21,011 nt of DNA, from the NCBI GenBank assembly GCA_038240835.1, contig JBBRGJ010000048.1, positions 1 through 21,011 on the forward strand, read 5' to 3'. The first letter of the stretch is position 1. Each line of letters starts with the position of its first letter. Shown in pieces: positions 14,720 through 21,011 of the stretch. Source of the DNA: JBAXTE01 sp038240835. GTDB lineage: Bacteria > Bacteroidota > Bacteroidia > Bacteroidales > WCHB1-69. The position numbers and the translations under genes are program-made. The notes under the pieces were generated by a model. It made no database searches. It saw only the letters and a list, made by a program, of their open reading frames with translations, and was not told the origin of the DNA.

Positions 14720-16027
14720 TTATTCCACCTCAATTTTGTCAATTTCTTTCATCAATCTATCTGTTTCCGAAAGGGCAACTATTATTTTTTGATAATGCAA
14801 AATATCTTCAAATCCCAACACTCTCCCTTTACGATCTTTGAGCCATTTTTGGGCGGGTTGGTAACCTCCAATATAGAAATTCCAGGCTATTTCGGGAACA
14901 TTGGCGAAATATTGTGTTTCGTTGATGTAAACATTTCCGAATGCAGTTGCACACTGAGTGGAATCGAAGAGTGGTTTTGCTACCACATTATCGCCATCCA
15001 TTGAATATTGTGTAATGTATTTTTCAACGATTGGGCTTTCTAATAAATGTATTTGTCGAATTTCGCCACCCAATTTCACCAATTGCCAAAAGGTGTCTTT
15101 GTCTTTTGGGTAAGGCACTCTCGGAAAATCAATTTTTAAAAATTCCTTGTATTTTTCTCGGTAAGTTGGTGAATGTAAAACGGCATAGATGTAATCTAAA
15201 ATATCTATTGGGGCAAACGTTGAGACGCATTGCAATGCGTCTGTACTAGGCTCTTTTTCATTGGTAAAAGTCAAATTTAATTTATCAGCAATTTGTTTTA
15301 CGATGTCTGGGTTTAGGTTTGGGGCTCTTTCTGTGGTTTGGTAAGTGGTTTGTTGGGCGGTGGTTTCAGGATAAAGGTAGAGAGGAAGAACATAACCAGT
15401 CTCTTTGGTTTGAAGAGATACTGCACACATATCCGCTATATAATTACTTACTATAATATGTTGAAAATCAAAAGTAGATTGTTGACGACAAGTTAATATT
15501 GCAATATTCCTTTTCAAAAGATGCTTCATTACATCTAACCTCGGATATCCCATAACCCCTTTGGTTTTTCCCGTATAATTCATAAAGCGAAAGTCAAAAG
15601 GACGATACAATATCTTATTTGCAATTATTGCGTTTTTCTTTAAATCCGTTTTTGCAAAATCTATTGTCCAGTCACGAACATCCTTAAAACCGTATTTGCT
15701 TACCAAATCCTGATTAGATAAATTCAAAAAATCTTCTTTTATTTCTTTACATTCCTTTTCTGATATTTTAATTGATGCATCATCTCTTTGTGTTTTAATT
15801 CCACTCGCATTTAAAGTAAACAACTCATCAAGTTTAAACCCTTTTTCATATTTACCTCTACCCTCAAAATTTTTATTTATCAAAAAATAATTCGGCTCAT
15901 TAGGCTCCAATTCATTCCAAGGAATTGACTTTATAGAATTTTCATTCAAAAAATCATATTTCTCTTCGCGTTTCCCGTATAGGTCGAAATGGAAGACTTG
16001 TGCGAGTTTTTTATTTTGTTTTGCCAT
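14720..16027 (-). CDS. split R-M enzyme, C-terminal specificity half (type ISP C-terminal domain)
   Basis: A 435-residue protein equal to the C-terminal, target-recognition half of a single-chain R-M enzyme. Diagnostic sequences are VFHFDLYGKREEKYDFL at the very start, LYRPFDFRFMNYTGKTKGVMGYPR, FAPIDILDYIYAVLHSPTYREKYKEFLKIDFPRVP, and VPEIAWNFYIGGYQPAQKWL near the end. In intact relatives these continue the methylase chain without a break. Here the half has its own ATG (MAKQNKK) 1 nt after the KilA-N stop codon. It has no catalytic motif of its own and would have to join the 622-residue half in trans, like HsdS with HsdM. A palindromic repeat adds about nine residues (STDALQCVS) around position 260. 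Whether the split enzyme works cannot be told from the sequence. Confidence 0.85.
   Translation of the reverse strand: MAKQNKKLAQVFHFDLYGKREEKYDFLNENSIKSIPWNELEPNEPNYFLINKNFEGRGKYEKGFKLDELFTLNASGIKTQRDDASIKISEKECKEIKEDFLNLSNQDLVSKYGFKDVRDWTIDFAKTDLKKNAIIANKILYRPFDFRFMNYTGKTKGVMGYPRLDVMKHLLKRNIAILTCRQQSTFDFQHIIVSNYIADMCAVSLQTKETGYVLPLYLYPETTAQQTTYQTTERAPNLNPDIVKQIADKLNLTFTNEKEPSTDALQCVSTFAPIDILDYIYAVLHSPTYREKYKEFLKIDFPRVPYPKDKDTFWQLVKLGGEIRQIHLLESPIVEKYITQYSMDGDNVVAKPLFDSTQCATAFGNVYINETQYFANVPEIAWNFYIGGYQPAQKWLKDRKGRVLGFEDILHYQKIIVALSETDRLMKEIDKIEVE
15219..15246. repeat. palindromic insert inside the specificity gene
   Basis: AGACGCATTGCAATGCGTCT (15223-15242) is a perfect 20-bp palindrome; GT/AC at the outer ends (15219-15220, 15245-15246) extend it to 28 bp with two mismatches. 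It reads in frame as TDALQCVST between NEKEPS and FAPIDILDYIY, a place where relatives, as I recall them, have a short variable linker. GTAGAGACGCATTGCAATGCG-type palindromes are familiar as dispersed repeats in bacterial genomes. Confidence 0.75.
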
Positions 16028-16028
16028 T

Positions 16029-16835
16029 TTATTTCAAAAATTTACGGGTTTCAACATCTTGCAAAATGCTCATTTGTTGTATTGCAATTTGGTTCAATTT
16101 AATTAAACGTTGGTTTTGTGGCATATTCTCGTTTATAAAAACGGCATTCAAATTTTCCATGTTCGACAAACAAATAAGTTCGTTAATGGAAGCACAATCA
16201 CGAATATTTCCTTTTAAATCGGGGTTTTGTTCACGCCATTGTTTAGCTGTAATTCCAAATAAGGCCACATTCAACACATCGGCTTCGCTGGCATAAATCA
16301 TTGAAGTTTGTTTTGTTGTAAGTTCTCTGGGTATCAGGTTTTGTTTAATGGCGTCGGTGTGGATATGGTAATTTAGCTTTGCCAATTCGCGTTTCGCCGA
16401 CCATCCAAGCTGTTTATTCTCTTCCTCTTTGAGCCGTTGGAATTCTTTGATAAAGTAGAGTTCAAATTCTATGGAAATCCAAGCAGCAAATTTGAAAGCG
16501 ATGTCTTTATGAGCAAAAGTACCTCCATATCTGCCCGATTTTGAAATCATTCCTTTGGCATTTGTTGCATCAATCCATTTTTGTGGCGATAACGTAAATG
16601 CATTCAGTCCTGCTTCATTTTTAAACCTATCGAATTCGATAGGTTTAAAATCAGGATTATACAATGTTTCCCATATTCCCAGATATTCAATTGTATTTCG
16701 GTTTCGCATCCAGTTACAGACAACAATAAACGATTCGGAGGTTTTGTACTTGGCTATGTCGGTCAACGAGATATAGTCGTCTTCGTTTATTTTCAGAATA
16801 GTTACATCTGTTTGTTTAACATTAATTTTTGCCAT
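16029..16835 (-). CDS. KilA-N domain protein wedged between the two R-M halves
   Basis: A 268-residue protein with an N-terminal KilA-N DNA-binding domain (about residues 8-125). Visible motifs are YISLTDIAKYK, FIVVCNWMRNRNTIEYLGIWE, EFDRFKNEAGLNAFTLSPQKWI, GRYGGTFAHKDIAFKFAAWIS and FELYFIKEFQRLKEEE. The C-terminal region (about 140-268) contains LAKLNYHIHTDAIKQNLIP and YASEADVLNVALFGITAKQWR, a part found in KilA-N proteins of Bacteroidota. KilA-N proteins are known from phage and island regulators. The gene starts 4 nt after the nuclease-methylase half and ends 1 nt before the specificity half, so all three are almost certainly one transcript. Its start ATGGCAAAA is repeated at the start of the next gene. 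It contains a 32-bp perfect palindrome. Its function is unknown; regulation of the R-M genes is a guess. Confidence 0.88.
   Translation of the reverse strand: MAKINVKQTDVTILKINEDDYISLTDIAKYKTSESFIVVCNWMRNRNTIEYLGIWETLYNPDFKPIEFDRFKNEAGLNAFTLSPQKWIDATNAKGMISKSGRYGGTFAHKDIAFKFAAWISIEFELYFIKEFQRLKEEENKQLGWSAKRELAKLNYHIHTDAIKQNLIPRELTTKQTSMIYASEADVLNVALFGITAKQWREQNPDLKGNIRDCASINELICLSNMENLNAVFINENMPQNQRLIKLNQIAIQQMSILQDVETRKFLK
16619..16650. repeat. 32-bp perfect palindrome inside the KilA-N gene
   Basis: Left arm TTTTAAACCTATCGAA (16619-16634) is followed without a loop by its exact reverse complement (16635-16650), centred on GAATTC. It encodes DFKPIEFDRFKN (about residues 62-73). Both the region and the EF(D)xF(K/R)NE pattern are part of the normal KilA-N family, so this may be coding sequence that became palindromic rather than an added element. 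Confidence 0.85.
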
Positions 16836-16839
16836 ACGT

Positions 16840-18708
16840 TTATGATTTCTTTTTCACGAAAATATTAATACTCACCCCTTGCATAATGTCGAAAACGTTT
16901 TGGTCGGCGGAACCGTCCGCACAAACTTCCTTCTTTTTAGCATTCCCATGCAAATCGAAAATGTATATTTTATCGAACGTTTCGAGTAAGTGTTTTCGCA
17001 TTTGACGGTGAATTATTCCATCGATAAAACTATTGTTTGAAATATAAACCAAAATCCCTTCCCCTGTCTTGTTAATCAGATGTTCGCCAAAGCGAATGAA
17101 TTTTATATAGTCGTCCGAAAGTGGCTGAATGTTTCTTTCGTTCAAGTCTTTCTTATAATCAGCGGTTAAGCTTTCAATCCATTCCCCTTTATTAGTGCTA
17201 CTTACAGAATAAGGCGGATTTCCCAGCACCACCATCACTGGCGCATCTCGCTTAATGTGGTTTGCTTCGTTTGCCTCGGTGCTTAACCAATTGGCAAATA
17301 GCGTTCCGGTGTCTTGGTGGTGTTCTTCTAAACTGTTGGTAAGGTAAACTCTAAAACGTTGGTCTTTTGTGGGTTTATAGCCTGTTTCGGTTAATAACAA
17401 ATCGAGTTTCAAATGAGCCATTGCATAACTTGCCATAAGCAACTCAAAACCATTGAGGCGTGGCAACAAATGCGTTTCTACATAATTGCTCCAAATTCCT
17501 TGCTGTCCTTCAAACTTTTTGTGAATGTGTTTAATTGCTTCGGACAGAAATGTTCCTGTGCCTGTGGCGGGATCGAGAATTTGCACTTTATGAACTTCCT
17601 GTTCTGTCTTTTTGCCTTGTACATCAACTTTTATTTTGGTTTTGCTGGTATCAGCCAATCCTTGTGGCAAATCAAATTCAGTTTTTAAAATATCGTCCAC
17701 CGCACGAACAATAAAATTAACCACAGGTGCGGGAGTGTACCAAACGCCACGAGCTTTACGAAGTTTTGGGTCGTATTCGCTCAAAAATGTTTCGTAAAAA
17801 TGGATAATTGGGTCTTCCATTTTTGTGCTTTTGCCATAATTTTTCAAAATCTCTTCCACATTGCAAGCTAAAAAGATATCCGACAAACTATCTACAATCC
17901 ATTTTATCCGGTCGTCGATATCGGGACCTGAAATATAACCGAACAGTTTGCGCAGAAAAGGATTTGATTTTGGAATTAGTTCAGCCGCTTCTTGACGACT
18001 AAAATTAGCCAAAGATGGATCGTGCAAACGAGCTGCAAACATTCCATAAGCAATGGTTTGAGCATAAACATCTGCAAAACCTTTGGGCGTAATGTCGTGA
18101 ATAAGAATATCTTTAAACGCATTCATTTGGTCTTTCAGCGTACTATCTTCGCTATTTTCCTCATCACTGGTTAGCGCTTTTTCAATAACATCCGAAAGCA
18201 AACGAGCTTTGCCAGCCATCATTTCTGCTAACTTTTTACTACTTTTAATAGTTTGCCCAATGTGTACACAAAAATCTTTGATTAGGTTTTCAAATTGAGC
18301 AAAATTCTGTGGCAAAGGGTTTATTCCTTGTTCAGTGATTTCTGCAATGGCTATTTTGCTGACAAACTCACCATCTCGGTATAAGTAAAAATCTAAATAA
18401 TCGGTAAAAATCAAGTTATTGAGCGAAGCCTTATATCGGTCGAATTGCTCTTTATTTCCTGTTTTCTTAGCTCCTTCAAGGTCTTTATCGCCAATATCCT
18501 TAGCTTCGATAAAACCAACAGGAATGTCTTTTCTGGTCAAAATATAATCAGGCGCTCCACAACTCTGTCTTTTCGGTTCGTTGGTTGCTTTAATCTCAGG
18601 AACCATGCTTTCAATAAGTTGCTCTAAACTTCCCCGAAACGTATGTTCAGTAGCATATCCGGCTTTGAACCGTTGATTTATATTGTCGATGTATTGAGTT
18701 ATAGTCAT
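16840..18708 (-). CDS. split R-M enzyme, N-terminal nuclease and N6-adenine methylase half
   Basis: A 622-residue protein combining an N-terminal PD-(D/E)xK nuclease (D54 in GAPDYIL, then E68-A-K70 in VGFIEAKD) with an adenine-N6 DNA methylase. Methylase motifs are LDPATGTGTFL (SAM binding, 378-388) and NPPY (497-500). A helical linker covers about 130-320. No Walker or helicase motif is present, so unlike type ISP enzymes (about 1,600 residues) it should not translocate DNA; the layout is type IIG-like. It ends abruptly at GVSINIFVKKKS, where intact relatives run straight into the specificity region now encoded separately at 14720-16027. It is the first gene of the R-M unit, with a TAnnTTTG motif upstream. 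The enzyme class is secure; activity of the split form is unknown. Confidence 0.92.
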   Translation of the reverse strand: MTITQYIDNINQRFKAGYATEHTFRGSLEQLIESMVPEIKATNEPKRQSCGAPDYILTRKDIPVGFIEAKDIGDKDLEGAKKTGNKEQFDRYKASLNNLIFTDYLDFYLYRDGEFVSKIAIAEITEQGINPLPQNFAQFENLIKDFCVHIGQTIKSSKKLAEMMAGKARLLSDVIEKALTSDEENSEDSTLKDQMNAFKDILIHDITPKGFADVYAQTIAYGMFAARLHDPSLANFSRQEAAELIPKSNPFLRKLFGYISGPDIDDRIKWIVDSLSDIFLACNVEEILKNYGKSTKMEDPIIHFYETFLSEYDPKLRKARGVWYTPAPVVNFIVRAVDDILKTEFDLPQGLADTSKTKIKVDVQGKKTEQEVHKVQILDPATGTGTFLSEAIKHIHKKFEGQQGIWSNYVETHLLPRLNGFELLMASYAMAHLKLDLLLTETGYKPTKDQRFRVYLTNSLEEHHQDTGTLFANWLSTEANEANHIKRDAPVMVVLGNPPYSVSSTNKGEWIESLTADYKKDLNERNIQPLSDDYIKFIRFGEHLINKTGEGILVYISNNSFIDGIIHRQMRKHLLETFDKIYIFDLHGNAKKKEVCADGSADQNVFDIMQGVSINIFVKKKS

Positions 18709-18731
18709 TTTAGAAATTTTTTAAGATACTA

Positions 18732-18739
18732 CAAATGTA
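18732..18739 (-). promoter_or_regulatory. putative -7 promoter element of the R-M operon
   Basis: The minus strand reads TACATTTG (TAnnTTTG), 23 nt before the ATG at 18708. A TTTG lies 23 nt further upstream rather than the usual 19, so the match is incomplete. Confidence 0.45.
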
Positions 18740-18828
18740 TGAAAAATATATTTGCATTTTATCAAATTGGAATATCTTATAATGGGGTTTAAAAGCACGT
18801 TTATTATATTGCATAGAAACTTGCTTTT

Positions 18829-18857
18829 CAATTCGTGCACAAGTTGTACAAGAATTG
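18829..18857. promoter_or_regulatory. 29-bp dyad upstream of the R-M operon, possible operator
   Basis: CAATTCGTGCACAA, a central G, then TTGTACAAGAATTG: 12 of 14 positions are complementary. It lies about 90 bp upstream of the putative -7 element in a stretch (18709-19021) with no supported gene. It could bind a dimeric regulator such as the KilA-N or BRO-N protein; this is an inference. Confidence 0.4.
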
Positions 18858-18894
18858 AATATGGCCCTTAATAAAACTGGTAAAACTTCAATAA

Positions 18895-18911
18895 TCACGA
18901 TAGCTCCGTGA
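18895..18911. repeat. degenerate copy of the TCACGATAG palindrome
   Basis: TCACGATAGCTCCGTGA differs from the perfect palindrome at 13490-13507 by one missing base and one change. It sits on the far side of the R-M genes, so the two copies roughly bracket the island. Confidence 0.55.
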
Positions 18912-19021
18912 CAGGATGACAGTGAAATTTATTGATAAAAAAAATAACTGAGAACTACAGAAGTAGTAATATTATAATATTTGAGCTCAGATACACTAAA
19001 AAATAAATTTCATAAATCCAA

Positions 19022-20500
19022 CTATTTTACAATTTTCACTCTTTGCACTCCTCTGTAACTTGGAATTGTTTTCAACTTTTTCAGGTATTCTATGGTTGTT
19101 TCTGCGGAGGAGCGGAATAATCCTTGACCGGTATCTTTGTGATCGTATTTGTACACCGAAGACATATAATTGTTCATCACTACGGAATAAATTTTGTCCA
19201 TATCAAATGGTTTTCCATCGATTGTCAGAAGTTCCACATTTTTAAGTTTCCCATCTGGCGCCAACAAATAGCGAGTAGTCATTCCCGAAGGATAAATGGG
19301 CAATTCTTCATCAAATGGAAAAGCACTCACCAACAGATTGCGTATTTCGTGTCCAGTAAGATTATACAAAACCACTTCGTTGCCAAAAGGATCCATTTCA
19401 TACACATCTTTGGTTCTTACAGCACCTTTGGCAAGTGTTGAAATACGAACACCACCAGGATTAATAAAGGCAAAATCGGTTCCAACGCCAATGCGAATGG
19501 CATCTGTCATCAAAAATCCAATCTCTTCGTACGTGGAAAAATCATCTTCGGCGGTGGCAATCGTTTCTGTCAAACCCGGATTATTGTTGTAGGAATCAAC
19601 CATTGCTTGAATATCTGCTCTTTTATTGCCTTTTTTGCCCACAAGAAGCAACGACATTTCTCTTTCAATATTTCCGTTAGGACTCACAGTCAGTTTAATA
19701 AGCGTTGCATAATTCAGTTTTCGCTCTGCTTGGGTAATCATAACTCCATTGTGAATTTGATCTATATCTACTTTCGTATGCGAATGTCCACCGATGATTA
19801 AATCGACACTTTGTGGAGGTAATTGATTGGCTAATATCACGTCATTTTCAAATCCCATATGGGTTAACATGATAAACACATCGCCACTATCTTTTAAATA
19901 TAGATAACTTTTGGCCGTTTGAAATGGGTCTTTAAAAATAAATCCTTTCGCATTATCGGGATGTGTGTCTGGAATCCCATTGCTGTTAACATCTAATACA
20001 GAGACAATTGCTAATTTTAATCCGTTGGGAGTCTTAATTATTGTATACGGTTTAATGTTAAAATTGACCTCTTTGGGTAGAATAATATTGGCACACAGAA
20101 AATCAAATTTAGCTTTGTGTGTGATGTTTGCAAAACCCACTAATCGAGAATCAAACTCATGATTACCTACCGCCGAAAGGTCGAAATGTACGGCGTTCAT
20201 CAGTTCAATGATGGGCATTCCTTTTTCGGGATATTGGTCGTTTGCAGGATTTCCTGTTTGATTGTCACCCCCCGAAAAGAGCAATAAATTGGGATAAATT
20301 GCCCGTAAACTATCCGCAATAAAAGCAAATCGCGGAAAGTTATCGATGGCCGCATGCATATCGTTGACTGCAAGGATTTCAATCGTTTTTGGTTTGGGCA
20401 ATTGCACTACTTTACGACTTGTGCTGCAACTCATCCAGAAAGATGCAGTAAGCAGAACCATGCTGTAAATTACTGTTTGTTTTGTCAAAATTATTTTCAT
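19022..20500 (-). CDS. 5'-nucleotidase/UshA-family phosphoesterase, lipoprotein
   Basis: A 492-residue two-domain enzyme of the 5'-nucleotidase/2',3'-cyclic phosphodiesterase type. A lipobox FWMSC (Cys25) indicates a membrane-anchored, periplasm- or surface-facing lipoprotein. The calcineurin-like domain (about 40-270) has the metal ligands D47 and H49 (NDMH), D79 (GGDN), N112-H113 (GNHEFD), H214 (LTHMG), and H239/H241 (GGHSH). The C-terminal substrate-binding domain (about 310-480) has INPGGVR and NLTGHEIRNLL, with the start of its final helical part around 465-480. Such enzymes release phosphate from extracellular nucleotides; the exact substrate is not visible. It stands alone, with no terminator or clear TAnnTTTG element seen. 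Confidence 0.93.
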   Translation of the reverse strand: MKIILTKQTVIYSMVLLTASFWMSCSTSRKVVQLPKPKTIEILAVNDMHAAIDNFPRFAFIADSLRAIYPNLLLFSGGDNQTGNPANDQYPEKGMPIIELMNAVHFDLSAVGNHEFDSRLVGFANITHKAKFDFLCANIILPKEVNFNIKPYTIIKTPNGLKLAIVSVLDVNSNGIPDTHPDNAKGFIFKDPFQTAKSYLYLKDSGDVFIMLTHMGFENDVILANQLPPQSVDLIIGGHSHTKVDIDQIHNGVMITQAERKLNYATLIKLTVSPNGNIEREMSLLLVGKKGNKRADIQAMVDSYNNNPGLTETIATAEDDFSTYEEIGFLMTDAIRIGVGTDFAFINPGGVRISTLAKGAVRTKDVYEMDPFGNEVVLYNLTGHEIRNLLVSAFPFDEELPIYPSGMTTRYLLAPDGKLKNVELLTIDGKPFDMDKIYSVVMNNYMSSVYKYDHKDTGQGLFRSSAETTIEYLKKLKTIPSYRGVQRVKIVK

Positions 20501-20867
20501 CGATTTTTTGCTTGTATTTTTATAACTAGGTTTTTTTTTAGAACTGAAAAAGACTTAACTTCGAAGATTTTTCTTTTTTAGTGTCACTTTTGTCTTGACA
20601 CACCTGAGCGAAGCCTTGCGTGATAAACTCCGCGAAAGCGTGAGCACATTGTATAATAAAAAGTTCAACGAACAAAAGTAACCAAAATCCCGATAGTAAT
20701 CGGGACAAGACTTCGCCAAAAAAGCAATGTCCTCTGGGCCTTAGAAAGTGAGTTAATCCACCAGACCATTAACAAAGGTAACGGAAATTGGCTCCGCCGT
20801 CCTTCTGTTCGTGGCTAAAACCTCTCAATTGCTTTGTGATTAGACTTGTAAAACTTGAGTTAGATTA
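20501..20867. other. intergenic region with repeat-like sequence, no supported gene
   Basis: About 370 bp upstream of the 5'-nucleotidase gene. It contains a GTGTCA...TGACAC inverted repeat (20581-20601) and a palindrome (20688-20705). A minus-strand open frame without a start codon (GFWLLLFVELFI, CAHAFAEFITQGFAQVCQDK) covers about 20570-20770. This frame is familiar as a recurring non-coding tail in Bacteroidota assemblies, so I read the stretch as a dispersed repeat or relic rather than a gene. Confidence 0.5.
20688..20705. repeat. TCCCGATAG-type palindrome
   Basis: TCCCGAT (20688-20694), AGTA, ATCGGGA (20699-20705). It has the same GATAG...ATCG core as the palindrome inside the tRNA-Leu fragment, with C in place of A in the outer part. 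Confidence 0.7.
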
Positions 20868-21011
20868 TTAAATCCCAAATTCTTTAGCACTTTCGGGACG
20901 TTCTATTTTTATCTTTTCAAATTCTAAAAAGTCCATGATAGCGAACAAATCGTCAAATCTGCGTTCCAAGGTTAAACTGTGATACGCTTCAAACTCATGT
21001 TGTCTTTCGTC
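20868..21011 (-). CDS. unidentified protein, C-terminal 47 residues only
   Basis: An open frame enters from the right edge and ends at a TAA (20868-20870). The visible tail is charged and probably helical (YHSLTLERRFDDLFAIMDFL, then EKIKIERPESAKEFGI). The composition looks like real coding sequence. The family is not recognised, and the start and main domain lie outside the window. Confidence 0.6.
   Translation of the reverse strand, partial: DERQHEFEAYHSLTLERRFDDLFAIMDFLEFEKIKIERPESAKEFGI

Noticed and set aside
16895..16925. GCGGA...TCCGC inverted repeat in the methylase gene as another inserted palindrome
   Set aside because: It falls in the conserved CADGSADQNVFDI segment that relatives also have, so no insertion is needed to explain it.
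14720..18708. Reading the locus as a true type ISP (LlaBIII-like) restriction enzyme
   Set aside because: The nuclease, methylase and specificity parts are present, but no helicase motif is found and the summed length (about 1,050 residues) is far too short.
18710..18898. Minus-strand frame of 62 codons just upstream of the R-M operon
   Set aside because: It covers the putative promoter and the dyad, has no recognisable domain, and ends 1 nt before the ATG region of the R-M gene.

Overview
The window is a typical piece of a low-GC Bacteroidota chromosome, most likely from a member of the Bacteroidales. The evidence is an RprXY-type two-component pair, Bacteroidota promoters (TTTG, 19 nt, TAnnTTTG) in front of the tRNA genes, lipoproteins with Bacteroidota-like leaders, and mostly weak Shine-Dalgarno sequences. 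Every protein gene is on the minus strand. Only tRNA-Gly and tRNA-Leu are on the plus strand.

Layout from left to right. 1-2132: a two-component system, with the response regulator cut by the window edge and its kinase upstream of it. 2225-2356: a heptad-phased inverted repeat. 2357-3594: rlmB (23S rRNA 2'-O-methyltransferase, TTG start) followed by a YfcE-type phosphoesterase. 3638-5270: two tandem paralogous lipoproteins. 5379-7484: an exported M3 dipeptidyl carboxypeptidase. 7740-12764: the classical rimP-nusA-infB operon. 12827-13303: tRNA-Gln (minus), then tRNA-Gly and tRNA-Leu (plus).

About 13.3-18.9 kb is an accessory island next to tRNA-Leu. It opens with a second, damaged copy of the tRNA-Leu 3' end (an attachment-site relic) and imperfect direct repeats. 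It then carries a BRO-N/DinD-like protein and an unusual restriction-modification locus. This locus is a single-chain nuclease-methylase-specificity enzyme (type IIG-like, with a type ISP-like C-terminus and no helicase) whose reading frame is split in two. A complete KilA-N gene is wedged exactly at the split, with spacers of 4 and 1 nt. The order of transcription is nuclease+methylase half, KilA-N gene, specificity half, then the BRO-N gene. Short palindromes lie inside several of these genes, and two of them look like in-frame insertions that add a short peptide. Related palindromes mark both edges of the island. This split enzyme with its antirepressor-like partners is the most interesting part of the window.

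19022-20500 is a 5'-nucleotidase-type lipoprotein. It is followed by about 370 bp of repeat-like non-coding DNA, and the window ends inside an unidentified gene (20868-21011).
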